A stretch of DNA of 64,000 nt. Source: Methylobacterium terrae (lineage in GTDB: Bacteria; Pseudomonadota; Alphaproteobacteria; Rhizobiales; Beijerinckiaceae). Below the pieces are notes generated by a model. That model made no database searches. It saw only the letters and a list, made by a program, of their open reading frames with translations, and had not been told where the DNA came from. This document shows, one piece after another, positions 54,776-63,312 of this stretch (position 1 is the stretch's first letter; the number at the start of each line of letters is the position of its first letter). The position numbers were made by a program, and so were the translations under genes. Where the stretch lies: the NCBI RefSeq assembly GCF_003173755.1, contig NZ_CP029553.1, positions 1,681,001-1,745,000 of the forward strand. The letters are read 5' to 3'.

Positions 54776-55825
54776 TCACTCGCCCGACGACTCGGCGGGC
54801 TTCGGGAACAGCTCGCCGGACGGCTCGCCCCCGGTCTCGGTGCCCTCGAACCGGGTGCGGCGACGGCGGCGCGGACGGGCGGCGGGGGCGTCGGCCTCCG
54901 CCTCGACGGGTGTGGCGGGGGGCGCCGGCGGCGCCTCCTCGACCGGGGCGGGCGCGGGGGCGGGGGGACGCACCGGGGTCGTCAGGAAGGCCGGCAGGCC
55001 GGTCGGCTCGTCGGCAGCCAGGACCGGCTCGGAGCGCGGCTCCTCGCGCCGGCGCTCGCGGCGGAACTCCGAGCGTCCTCCCTCGCGGTAGCCGTCCTGG
55101 CGCGGGCCCTCCTGCCGGGGAGCCTCCTGGCGCGGGTTCTCCTGCCGCGGCTGCTCGGCGCGGGACAGATCCTGACGCTCGGCGCGATCCTGGCGCTCGG
55201 GGCGGTCCCGCTGCTGGCGGTCCTGCCGGTTCTGGAATCGCTCGCGGCGCTCCTGCCGGTCGGGACGGTCCTGGCGCTGGTTGTCCTGGCGCTGGTAATC
55301 TTGACGCTGAAGATCTTGGCGCTGGTCCTGGCGCGGCTCCTGCCGGTCGAAGCGGGACGGACGGTCCTCGCGGCCGTCGTAGGGCTGGGGCTGCTGGCCG
55401 GGATCGCCGTAATCGTCGGCGGCGCCGTAGCCGGACTGGGCGTAGCCGTTGCCGCCGCGCTCGTTGCCGCCGCGTTCCTGGCCCGCATAGCCGTTGGTCG
55501 GCGCACCCTCGTCGTCGCCCTCGTCGTCGTCGTCGAAGCCCTGGCGGCCGTAGGTGCCGCCGTATTGCTGGCGATACTGCTCGTTCGCGGCGGCGATGAT
55601 GCGGAAATAGTGCTCGCCGTGCTGGAAGTAGTTCTCGGCCATCACCGGGTCGCCGCTCGCCTGGGCGTCGCGGGCGAGCTGGGCGTACTTCTCGGCGATG
55701 TGCTGGGCCGTGCCGCGGATCTTGACGTCGGGGCCGTTCGATTCGTAGGCCCGGGTCAGCGGGTTCGGCCCCTTGTTGTTGCTGCGGTTGCGGCCACGCA
55801 TACGCCTGTTCTGGTTCGGTCTCAT
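54776..55825 (-). CDS. DUF4167 protein with long RQD-rich low-complexity tail
   Basis: A 349-residue alphaproteobacterial protein. The N-terminal DUF4167 domain (about 1-85) starts with a very basic RNA-binding-like stretch (MRPNQNRRMRGRNRSNNKGP) and has the conserved run GTAQHIAEKYAQLARDAQAS and the motif AENYFQHGEHYFRII. The rest is disordered: a Gly/Tyr/Asp part, then many RQD/RQE-type repeats (about 150-260), then Pro/Ala and a basic RRRRRRT cluster. The gene follows prmC-prfA on the same strand, as in many relatives, which suggests a link to translation or RNA. Function unknown. Confidence 0.85.
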   Translation of the reverse strand: MRPNQNRRMRGRNRSNNKGPNPLTRAYESNGPDVKIRGTAQHIAEKYAQLARDAQASGDPVMAENYFQHGEHYFRIIAAANEQYRQQYGGTYGRQGFDDDDEGDDEGAPTNGYAGQERGGNERGGNGYAQSGYGAADDYGDPGQQPQPYDGREDRPSRFDRQEPRQDQRQDLQRQDYQRQDNQRQDRPDRQERRERFQNRQDRQQRDRPERQDRAERQDLSRAEQPRQENPRQEAPRQEGPRQDGYREGGRSEFRRERRREEPRSEPVLAADEPTGLPAFLTTPVRPPAPAPAPVEEAPPAPPATPVEAEADAPAARPRRRRRTRFEGTETGGEPSGELFPKPAESSGE

Positions 55826-56227
55826 CGGTCTCGACTGACCCTCTTCGACGACTTGAAGGGCGGGACTACGCGCGCGGCGGTGTTTCGTCCGCGGAGCCGG
55901 GCGGCCTCTGCCGGGCCATGTGCCGTCTCCGCAGCGATGTCCGCCTTGCCCTGTGCGACCGCGGGCCGTTTCACCGTCCGGCCACCGTCGATCCACAGAT
56001 GCGGGGCACCGGACCGCCTACGCGCTCATTGGTCTGCCCGGTGGTGGAAGATCGCCCAAAGGTCCGCGCTCAATGTCGCGCCCGAGAACTGAGCCTGGCT
56101 GTGTTGTCCGGACCGTTCACGATCTACCCCGGGACGTTAGCGGGTTCGGCCTCCCGCGCCAAGTGACCTGACGCCGATTTCAGAGTGATTTCGCGCACAA
56201 AGGCCGCAGGATGCTCAAGATTTCTCG
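55826..56227. other. Gap between prmC and the DUF4167 gene
   Basis: 402 bases with no gene that I can support. The part near 56165-56220 is less GC-rich. The DUF4167 promoter is expected here. Confidence 0.4.
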
Positions 56228-57112
56228 TCACGAACCGGTCGCCGCGGTCGTCGCCGCGGTCATGGCGACCACGCGCGGATGGCCGGCGAGGTCGCGCCGC
56301 GAAGCCGTCGCGAGCCCGTGCGCGGCGGCGAGCTCCCGCAGGGCCTCCTCCTGGTCGTAGCCGATCTCGACGACGAGGCGCCCGCCCGGCGCCAGCAGGC
56401 GGGGGACCTGCGCCAGGATGGCGCGGTAGGCGTCGAGCCCGTCGGGACCGCCGTCGAGGGCGAGACGCGGGTCGTGGTCGCGCACCTCGCCGTCGAGGCC
56501 GTCGACGACCTCGCTCGCGATGTAGGGCGGGTTGGCGACGACGACGTCGAACGGCCCGGCGAGCGATGCGGCCCAGTCGCCGGCCGCGAAGGCGGCGCGG
56601 TCGGAGACGCCGTTGCGCACGGCATTGGCCCGGGCGGTGAGGAGCGCGCCGTGCGACCGGTCGAGGCCGAGACCCCGGGCCCGCGGCCACTCGGTCAGCA
56701 GGGCCACCAGGATGCATCCCGAGCCGGTGCCGAGATCGGCCAGGCGGTGCGGCCCGTCCGCCGGCAGGCCGAGGCCGAGGGCCGCCTCGACCAGGGTCTC
56801 GGTATCGGGGCGCGGCACCAGGGTATCGGGCGAGAGACCGAAGGTGAGGCCCCAGAACTCCCAGGCGCCGATGATCCGGGCCACCGGCTCCCCTCCGGCG
56901 CGCCGGGCCAGGTACGAGGCCAGGCGCTCCGCTCCCGCCTCGCCGACCGGCTCGGCCCCGCGCAGGGCGAGATCGGTCGCGGTGACGCCCAGGGCCTCCT
57001 CGACCAGGATCCGGGCATCGAGGGCGGCGGTCTCGATCCCGCTCGCCGCGAGCGCGTCGACCGCCCGGGCCCGGGCCGCGATCCGGCTCGTCCCCGGGGA
57101 TATCGCGATCAC
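56228..57112 (-). CDS. prmC: Release factor glutamine methyltransferase
   Basis: PrmC methylates the Gln of the GGQ motif in RF1 and RF2. The 294-residue protein has an N-terminal helical release-factor-binding domain (1-75) and a Rossmann methyltransferase domain with [16 protein letters not shown] (SAM loop) and [10 protein letters not shown] (the NPPY substrate-Gln motif). It starts at GTG 57112, overlapping the prfA stop as GTGA, so prfA and prmC are coupled. Both of its substrates, prfA and prfB, are in this window. Confidence 0.95.
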   Translation of the reverse strand: MIAISPGTSRIAARARAVDALAASGIETAALDARILVEEALGVTATDLALRGAEPVGEAGAERLASYLARRAGGEPVARIIGAWEFWGLTFGLSPDTLVPRPDTETLVEAALGLGLPADGPHRLADLGTGSGCILVALLTEWPRARGLGLDRSHGALLTARANAVRNGVSDRAAFAAGDWAASLAGPFDVVVANPPYIASEVVDGLDGEVRDHDPRLALDGGPDGLDAYRAILAQVPRLLAPGGRLVVEIGYDQEEALRELAAAHGLATASRRDLAGHPRVVAMTAATTAATGS

Positions 57113-58188
57113 GCCATCCCCTCGGCGGCGAGCAGCGCCGCCTGGTGCTCGGTGATGAGCGCGTCCACCACCTCGTCGAGGGCGGTGCCGGCCATGACCT
57201 CCTCGAGCTTGTAGAGGGTCAGGTTGATGCGGTGATCGGTCACCCGCGCCTGCGGAAAGTTGTAGGTGCGGATGCGCTCCGAGCGGTCGCCGCTGCCGAC
57301 CTGCGACTTGCGGTCGGCGGCGCGGGCGGCGTCCTTCTGGCTGCGCTCCTGGTCGTAGAGCTTGGCCCGCAGCAGCGCCATGGCGCGCGCCCGGTTCTTG
57401 TGCTGCGAGCGCTCTTCCTGGACGAAGATCACGATGCCGCTCGGCACGTGGGTGATGCGGATCGCCGACTCGGTCTTGTTGACGTGCTGGCCGCCCGCTC
57501 CCTGCGCCCGCATCGTGTCGATCTTCAGGTCGGAATCGTTGACCTGGATGTCGACCTCCTCGGCCTCCGGCAGCACCGCCACGGTGGCCGCCGAGGTGTG
57601 GATGCGCCCCTGCGTCTCGGTGTCGGGCACCCGCTGCACCCGGTGGGCGCCGCTCTCGAATTTCATCCGGGCGAAGACGCCGCGCCCCTTCACCTCGGCC
57701 ACGATCTCGCGGTAGCCGCCCATCGTGCCGGGGCTCTCGGAGATGACCTCGACCCGCCAGCCCTTCAGGTCGGCGTAGCGCGAGTACATCCGGAACAGGT
57801 CGCCGGCGAAGAGCGCCGCCTCGTCGCCGCCGGTGCCGGCGCGCACCTCCAGGATGGCGCTCTTCTCGTCGGCGGCGTCCTTCGGCAGCAGCAGGAGCTG
57901 GAGCGCCCGGGCCGCGGCCTCGCGGGCGGCCTCGGCCTCCGGCTTCTCTTCCGCCGCGAGGGCCCGCATCTCGGGGTCGCCCTCCTCGATCATTTCCTCG
58001 ACGCCCCGCAGGGCGCTCTCGGCGGCCCGGAAGGCGCGGATCGCCTCGACCACGCCGTCGAGCTCGGAGAGTTCGCGCGAGAGCTGCACGAAGCTCTCCG
58101 CGTCGGCCTCGCCGGCGCTCAAGGTGGCGGTGACGATGTCGTGGCGGGCCAGGATGGCGTCGAGACGGTCGGACGGGATCGCGATCAT
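57109..58188 (-). CDS. prfA: Peptide chain release factor 1
   Basis: RF1 recognises UAA and UAG. The 359-residue protein has the GGQ motif [16 protein letters not shown] and the stop-codon-reading region [16 protein letters not shown] (a PxT variant: PDT for the usual PAT). ATG 58188 is chosen by the conserved start [13 protein letters not shown]. It overlaps prmC by four bases. Upstream, the SnoaL-like gene and a candidate small RNA separate it from ptsP. Confidence 0.96.
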   Translation of the reverse strand: MIAIPSDRLDAILARHDIVTATLSAGEADAESFVQLSRELSELDGVVEAIRAFRAAESALRGVEEMIEEGDPEMRALAAEEKPEAEAAREAAARALQLLLLPKDAADEKSAILEVRAGTGGDEAALFAGDLFRMYSRYADLKGWRVEVISESPGTMGGYREIVAEVKGRGVFARMKFESGAHRVQRVPDTETQGRIHTSAATVAVLPEAEEVDIQVNDSDLKIDTMRAQGAGGQHVNKTESAIRITHVPSGIVIFVQEERSQHKNRARAMALLRAKLYDQERSQKDAARAADRKSQVGSGDRSERIRTYNFPQARVTDHRINLTLYKLEEVMAGTALDEVVDALITEHQAALLAAEGMA

Positions 58189-58412
58189 GAAAGCAGATAT
58201 GGCCATGGGCGTCGGCCGGTTCAGCCGGGGCGGCCCGCGCCCGGTGCCGGCGATTGCTGCCGCGTATAGCAGGTCTGCGGGGGTTGGGGAGTCGTGGCAG
58301 TCCCGCACACCGCTTGCACCATGGCAGTACGCTTGCCGCTCGCGATGCCCGTTCCGCAGAAGACGCCGCTAACCGATCTGGCAAGGCGCTTGCTGGGCGA
58401 TCGGGCCGGCGG

Positions 58413-58424
58413 AAGGAGGTGATC
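58413..58424 (+). promoter_or_regulatory. Very strong ribosome binding site
   Basis: AAGGAGGTGATC, directly before GTG 58425, matches the complement of the 16S rRNA 3' end over 12 bases. This decides the start of the SnoaL-like gene and predicts strong translation. Confidence 0.8.
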
Positions 58425-58847
58425 GTGACGAATGCAGTCGTGCTGAAGGATCTGTTCGACCGCTGGGAGCGCGTCTGGCACGAGGGGGCCTTGGAGCTCG
58501 TCGAGGCCTGCGTCGCGCCGCATTACATCCGGCACGACGAGATGGGTGATCGCACCGTCGCCCGAGAGGACTACGCGGCCGAACTCTCACGCTTGAGGCA
58601 AGCACGCCCCGACATCAAGATTATCGTCTACGATCACAGCTTCGATGGCGATCACGCTTGGTATCGCTTCACGATGAGATGGACGGATCTCAAATGTGGC
58701 GAGGTGCGAACCCGCGCCGGCCTGCAATCCTACCGCACGGAGGCAGGCCGGCTGGCGGAAACCTGGGTCATCATGCAGCCGGTCGGCTCGGCATGGAATG
58801 ATACGGTTGCTCAGACGAGCTGGACGAGCCGCGTGCAGAGCCATTAG
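58425..58847 (+). CDS. SnoaL-like / NTF2-fold protein
   Basis: A 140-residue single-domain protein of the SnoaL-like polyketide-cyclase/NTF2 superfamily. Typical elements are FDRWERVWHEGALELVEACV, HYIRHDEMGDR, VAREDYAAELSRLRQARPDI and RTEAGRLAETWVIMQ. It is slightly less GC-rich than the flanking prfA and ptsP. It starts at GTG 58425 with an unusually strong Shine-Dalgarno. It is on the opposite strand to prfA and ptsP, which usually adjoin in related genomes as far as I recall, so it may be an insertion. The ligand is unknown. Confidence 0.75.
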   Translation: MTNAVVLKDLFDRWERVWHEGALELVEACVAPHYIRHDEMGDRTVAREDYAAELSRLRQARPDIKIIVYDHSFDGDHAWYRFTMRWTDLKCGEVRTRAGLQSYRTEAGRLAETWVIMQPVGSAWNDTVAQTSWTSRVQSH

Positions 58848-58892
58848 GGCGGCCTCGGGTGCGATGGGTCCAGGCAAACACCGCGATCGTGG

Positions 58893-58912
58893 AAAAAAGC
58901 CGCGTGGCGGCT
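58893..58912 (-). terminator. Minus-strand intrinsic terminator
   Basis: Read on the minus strand, A-GCCGC-CAC-GCGGC-T is followed by TTTTTT. It is 361 bases downstream of the ptsP stop and is the probable end of the ptsP transcript, or of an unseen minus-strand RNA. It would stop read-through into prfA. Confidence 0.75.
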
Positions 58913-58932
58913 CCACGAGCGTTCGGCACCCT

Positions 58933-58961
58933 TTGCGGTTCGGGGCGGTCTGCCCTATCTT
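58933..58961 (+). promoter_or_regulatory. Candidate promoter of a small RNA
   Basis: TTGCGG (58933-58938), 17 bases, TATCTT (58956-58961). Spacing is ideal and the -10 is followed by an AT-rich start region. Initiation near 58968 would begin directly at the first hairpin of the candidate RNA. Confidence 0.45.
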
Positions 58962-58966
58962 AAAGT

Positions 58967-59063
58967 GAGGAGCCGCGGGTGGCACCCCGCGACCCCTCTT
59001 GTTAGGTAGACGTCACTACATCAGCCCGATCGTGATGGTGATACTCCATCCGGTCGGGCGTTT
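58967..59063 (+). ncRNA. Candidate small RNA of about 95 bases
   Basis: A hairpin with arms GAGG+CGCGGG and CCCGCG+CCTC (58967-58998) is followed by an unpaired stretch (TTGTTAGGTAGACGTCACTA region) and a terminator-like stem GCCCGA / TCGGGC (59024-59059) with inner ATGG / CCAT, then GTTT. A sigma-70-like promoter sits at the right place. No open frame of note is present. I recognise no Rfam family. The minus strand also carries a terminator just upstream, so the unit is insulated. Confidence 0.42.
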
Positions 59064-59272
59064 CATGATGGCGATCACCACGAACGGTAAGCCGTTCACA
59101 TTTCTCACCCCCTCTCCGGTCTGCGCCAGCTCGTAAGGCGGCGGCCGGCGATTCCGCCGCAAGCTCCGGTGCCCCAGAGCCTTCGCGGCCGGAGAGAGTC
59201 TTCCCCAACGTCAGAAACGTCGCACGGCGAGGTTACCGATTCGCGTAGCCGGAGACGATCGGCCTGTACCGG
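59064..59272. other. Rest of the ptsP downstream region
   Basis: About 210 bases without a supported gene. A 68-codon minus-strand open frame (59002-59208) has no conserved features. Confidence 0.35.
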
Positions 59273-61549
59273 TCAGACCGGGACGCCGTGCTCCTCGGCG
59301 AACGCCGCCAGCGCCGGGCGCAGGGACGCCCCGTCCTTGGTCCGTGCCAATTCCTGCTCCAGGAAGGCCGAGACCGCACCGGCCTCGATCCCGAGCACCA
59401 TCGCCTTGACCGGACCGATCGAGGCCGGGGACATCGAGAGGGCGCGGAAACCCAGCCCGATCAGCGCCATCGCCTCGAGCGGCCGCCCGCCGATCTCGCC
59501 GCAGACCGTCGCCGGGGTGCCGGCGGCGTTGGCCCGCTCGGCGATGAGCCGGAAGGCGCGGAGCGCCGCGGCGCTCAAGGGGTCGAACCGGTTGGAGACC
59601 TGGCGGTTCTCGCGATCGACCGCGAACAGGAACTGCATCAGGTCGTTCGAGCCGACGGAGAGGAAGTCGGCCTCGGCCGCGATCTCGTCCATCTGGAACA
59701 GCAGCGAGGGCACCTCGACCATCACGCCGAGCCGGCATTCCGACGGCAGCGGGTAGTTGTGGCGGGTGAGGTGCGCCTTCTCGCGCTCGACGATGGCCCG
59801 GGCCTGGACGAACTCCCCGACGGTCGCCACCATCGGGAACATGATCTTGAGCGGCCGCCCGCGGGCGGCCTTGAGGAGCGCCCGCAGCTGCATACGCAGG
59901 AGGCCGGGCCGGTCGAGGCCGATGCGGATCGCCCGCCAGCCGAGCGCCGGGTTCTCCTCCTCGAGCGCCTTCATGTAGGGCAGCACCTTGTCGCCGCCGA
60001 TGTCGAGGGTCCGGATCGTCACCGGCAGGTCGCCGACGGCGTCGAACACCGTCTCGTACAGGATCTGCTGCTCGGCCGCCGTCGGCATCCGCTCGGCGAC
60101 CATGAACTGCAATTCGGTGCGGAACAGCCCGACGCCCTCGGCCCCGGTCTCGTGCAGGTGCGACAGGTCGACGATGAGGCCGGCATTGAGCTGGAGGTTG
60201 ACCGCGACCCCGTCGCGGGTCACCGCCGGCACGTCGCGCAGCGAGCGGTACTGCTCCTGGCGCCGGGCCCTCAGCCGTGCCTTCTCGGCGTAGGCAGCCT
60301 CGATCTCGGGGCCGGGCCGGATCTGGATCTCGCCGGTCCCGCCGTCGACGATGATGGCGTCGCCCGTCTCGACCAGCGCCGTGGCGTTCGCCACCTCGCC
60401 CACCGCCGGGATGCCCAGAGCGCGGGCCACGATGGCGATGTGGCTCGTCGGCCCGCCCTCCTCCAGCACCACGCCGCGCAGGCGGGACCGGTCGTAGTCG
60501 AGGAGGGCCGCCGGGCCCATCGAGCGCGCCACCAGGATGGCGTTCTCGGGCATCGCGTCCGGGCCGACCGTCTCGCGGCCGACGAGCTGGCGCAGCAGCC
60601 GGTTGGCGAGGTCGTCGAGGTCGTGCAGACGCTCGCGCAGGTAGGGGTCGCTCTGGCGCAGCATCCGGGCGCGGTTGTCGGACTGCACCCGCTCGACCGC
60701 GGCTTCCGCCGTGAGGCCCGACAGCACCGCCTCGCGCATCCGCCGGAGCCAGCCCTGGTCGTGGGCGAACATCCGCACCGTCTCGAGCACCTCCCGGTGC
60801 TCGCCGGCGCCCGCGACGTCGCCGCGCTCGACGAGGTCGTCGATGGCCGCGCGCACCTCGGCGATCGCGGTGTCGAGGCGCGAGGCCTCGCGCTCGACGT
60901 TCTCGGCGATCAGGTTGCGCACCACGATGCGCGGCTCGTGCAGCACGACGTGGCCCAGGCCCACCCCGTCGGCGAGCGCGACGCCGCACTGGCTCAGCGC
61001 CCGGCGCGAGGCGCTGACGGTGCCGGGCGAGAGCGCCTGCAGCTCGCCCGACGCGATCATCTCCGCCAGCACCATGGCGGTGGTCTGGAGCGCCTCGATC
61101 TCCTCCTCGGAGTAGATCCGGTAGGTGCGGTTCTGCACCACCAGGACGCCGAGCGTGTTGCCGGCCCGCAGGAGCGGCACGCCCAGGAAGGCGTGGTAGA
61201 CCTCCTCGCCGGTCTCCGGGCGGTAGGAGAAGGCGGGATGCGACTGGGCGTCGGAGAGGGAGAGCGGCTCGGCGGTGGCGGCGATGAGGCCGACCAGGCC
61301 CTCGCCGGCCCGCATGGTGGTGAGGTGCACCGCCTCGCGGTTGAGGCCCTCGGTGGCGAAGAGCTCCAGGTTGCCGTCGTCGCGCAGGACGTAGACCGAG
61401 CAGACCTCCGCGACCATGTTGGACGCGATCAGGACGACGATGCGGTCGAGGCGCGCCTGCGGGCCGACGGGCTCCGCCATGGCCTCGCGAAGGCGGCGCA
61501 GTAGCAGGCGCGGGCCTCCAGGCGCTGCGGGCATCGTGTCGTGTTCCAC
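59273..61549 (-). CDS. ptsP: Phosphoenolpyruvate-protein phosphotransferase, nitrogen PTS (EI-Ntr)
   Basis: EI-Ntr phosphorylates NPr from PEP and senses nitrogen and amino-acid status. The 758-residue protein has an N-terminal GAF domain (about 20-170), the PEP-utilising phosphohistidine domain with GGPTSHIAI (His370), and the C-terminal PEP-binding TIM barrel with the signatures GVGLFRTELQFM and DFLSVGSNDLMQFLFAVDR. The start is GTG 61549; ATG 61534 five codons later is equally possible. It follows lysC on the same strand across a 319-base gap with two hairpins, so it probably has its own promoter. Confidence 0.95.
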   Translation of the reverse strand: MEHDTMPAAPGGPRLLLRRLREAMAEPVGPQARLDRIVVLIASNMVAEVCSVYVLRDDGNLELFATEGLNREAVHLTTMRAGEGLVGLIAATAEPLSLSDAQSHPAFSYRPETGEEVYHAFLGVPLLRAGNTLGVLVVQNRTYRIYSEEEIEALQTTAMVLAEMIASGELQALSPGTVSASRRALSQCGVALADGVGLGHVVLHEPRIVVRNLIAENVEREASRLDTAIAEVRAAIDDLVERGDVAGAGEHREVLETVRMFAHDQGWLRRMREAVLSGLTAEAAVERVQSDNRARMLRQSDPYLRERLHDLDDLANRLLRQLVGRETVGPDAMPENAILVARSMGPAALLDYDRSRLRGVVLEEGGPTSHIAIVARALGIPAVGEVANATALVETGDAIIVDGGTGEIQIRPGPEIEAAYAEKARLRARRQEQYRSLRDVPAVTRDGVAVNLQLNAGLIVDLSHLHETGAEGVGLFRTELQFMVAERMPTAAEQQILYETVFDAVGDLPVTIRTLDIGGDKVLPYMKALEEENPALGWRAIRIGLDRPGLLRMQLRALLKAARGRPLKIMFPMVATVGEFVQARAIVEREKAHLTRHNYPLPSECRLGVMVEVPSLLFQMDEIAAEADFLSVGSNDLMQFLFAVDRENRQVSNRFDPLSAAALRAFRLIAERANAAGTPATVCGEIGGRPLEAMALIGLGFRALSMSPASIGPVKAMVLGIEAGAVSAFLEQELARTKDGASLRPALAAFAEEHGVPV

Positions 61550-61703
61550 CCTTTGGCGAGCCGGACCCGGCGCGGCGCAACCGTGAGGCCGAGCTCGCGC
61601 GGGCCTGACGCATCGGCCCCGTTATCGCCGTATAGCGAGTCCGGCGCCCGGCGGGCAAGCGTCCTTCCGGGGGGACCGGGACGAAGCGCCGTTCCCGACG
61701 AGA

Positions 61704-61739
61704 AACGCCCCGCCCGCGAGGGATCGCGGACGGGGCGTT
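61704..61739. terminator. Hairpin between lysC and ptsP
   Basis: AACGCCCCG-CCGCG and CGCGG-CGGGGCGTT pair with one mismatch (C61713/A61730) around a 6-base loop. It lies 130 bases past the lysC stop and is followed on the minus strand by TCTCG. Probable second terminator. Confidence 0.6.
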
Positions 61740-61831
61740 CGACGGCGGACCGCCCGGGCCGGCGTCATGCGGTTTCCGATCGATCGTTTCGCGATGCGGA
61801 AAACGGCTTCGCTCAGACGCCGCGCGGGCTT

Positions 61832-61871
61832 TGATACGGCTTCCGGAAGGGATCTTCCGGAAGCCGTATCA
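61832..61871 (-). terminator. 18-bp perfect hairpin containing the lysC stop codon
   Basis: TGATACGGCTTCCGGAAG and CTTCCGGAAGCCGTATCA are perfect inverted repeats around a 4-base loop (GGAT). The first base triplet on the minus strand (61871-61869) is the lysC TGA. It is the longest perfect inverted repeat in the window. No T-run follows (AAAGCC on the minus strand). Confidence 0.7.
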
Positions 61872-63104
61872 GGCCTTGTCGAGGCCGTAGAGCGAGTGGA
61901 GCGTGCGCACCGCGAGCTCGGTATAGGCGGCGTCGATCAGCACCGAGAACTTGATCTCGGAGGTGGTGATCGCCCGGATGTTGATGCCCTTCTCGGCCAG
62001 CGCCCGGAACGCCTTGGCGGCGACGCCGGCATGGCTGCGCATGCCGACGCCGATCGCCGAGACCTTGACCACGTCGGTGGCCCCCTCGAGGCGCTCGAAC
62101 TCGACCGTTCCGGCCTGGGCCTCGAGGATCGCGCGGGCGCGCTCGTAATCCGCCGCCGGCACCGTGAAGGTCATGTCGGTGGCCGCGCCGTCGCCGGACA
62201 CGACCTGGATGATCATGTCGACGTTGATGTTGGCGTCGGCCAGCGGGCCGAAGATGGCGGCGGCGATGCCGGGTCGGTCCTTCACCCGGCGAAGCGTGAT
62301 CTGGGCCTCGTCCTTCGAGAAGGCGATGCCCGTGATGATCTGCTGTTCCACGATATCGTCCTCGTCGCAGATGAGGGTGCCGGGGCGGGCGTCGTCGGGG
62401 TCGTCGAAGGAGGAGCGCACGGTGGTCGGCACCCGGTGCACCATGGCGAGCTCGACCGAGCGCACCTGCAGCACCTTGGCCCCGAGGGATGCCATCTCGA
62501 GCATCTCCTCGAAGGCGACCCGCTCGAGGCGCTGGGCCTTCGGCACCACCCGCGGGTCGGTGGTATAGACGCCGTCGACGTCGGTGTAGATGTCGCAGCG
62601 CTCGGCGCCGACCGCCGCCGCGACCGCGACCGCGCTGGTGTCGGAGCCGCCGCGCCCGAGGGTGGTCAGGCGCCCGGTCTCGGCATGGATGCCCTGGAAG
62701 CCGGCGATCACCGCGACCTCGCCGCGCTTGAAGCCGGCATCGAGGCGCGCGCCGTCGATGGCCTGGATCCGGGCCGAGCCGTGCTGGTCGGAGGTCTCGA
62801 TCGGGATCTGCCAGCCCTGCCAGGAGCGGGCCTTGATGCCCATCTCGTTGAGCACGATGGCGAGCAGCCCCGACGTGACCTGCTCGCCCGAGGCGACGAC
62901 CGCGTCGTACTCGGACTGGGCGTAGAGGGCCGAGGCGTCCTTGCACCAGGCCACCAGCTCGTTGGTCTTGCCGGACATCGCCGAGACGACGACCGCGACC
63001 TCGTAGCCGGCCCGCACCTCGCGGGCGACGTGGCGGGCGACGTTGCGGATGCGGTCGACCGTGGCGACGGAGGTGCCGCCGAATTTCATCACCAGGCGGG
63101 GCAT
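61869..63104 (-). CDS. lysC: Aspartate kinase
   Basis: Aspartate kinase phosphorylates Asp to start synthesis of Lys, Thr, Met and diaminopimelate. The 411-residue monofunctional protein has the amino-acid-kinase domain (about 1-245) with VMKFGGTSVA, and the catalytic region GRGGSDTSAVAVAAAVGA and YTDVDGVYTTDPR. Two ACT domains follow (about 265-400), with GIAFSKDEAQITLRRVKDRP and SAIGVGMRSHAGVAAKAF, the site of lysine or threonine feedback. ATG 63104 begins the conserved MPRLVMKFGG. It is divergent from ubiG. Its stop is inside a long hairpin. Confidence 0.96.
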   Translation of the reverse strand: MPRLVMKFGGTSVATVDRIRNVARHVAREVRAGYEVAVVVSAMSGKTNELVAWCKDASALYAQSEYDAVVASGEQVTSGLLAIVLNEMGIKARSWQGWQIPIETSDQHGSARIQAIDGARLDAGFKRGEVAVIAGFQGIHAETGRLTTLGRGGSDTSAVAVAAAVGAERCDIYTDVDGVYTTDPRVVPKAQRLERVAFEEMLEMASLGAKVLQVRSVELAMVHRVPTTVRSSFDDPDDARPGTLICDEDDIVEQQIITGIAFSKDEAQITLRRVKDRPGIAAAIFGPLADANINVDMIIQVVSGDGAATDMTFTVPAADYERARAILEAQAGTVEFERLEGATDVVKVSAIGVGMRSHAGVAAKAFRALAEKGINIRAITTSEIKFSVLIDAAYTELAVRTLHSLYGLDKA

Positions 63105-63312
63105 GGGGATCCGATCGAACAAACCTGTCTCGTGCCGCAGCGCAATGCCGCGGGCGTCCGGCGGGTACAAGCGGGCCGGGGCGGTGTCAATCTTGCAGCC
63201 GGACGCGCCGGTCCTGGGCACGACGTCCCAGGGCGGTTGGCCGGAGACGGCGGCTGCGCTACCTCGGCCTCTCGAGACGAGACCTCCATTCCCTGCAGAA
63301 GGCCTGGCGTTG

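Noticed and set aside
59002..59208. 68-codon minus-strand open frame downstream of ptsP
   Set aside because: Ends in a His-rich unstructured tail, has no homology signal and overlaps the candidate small RNA.
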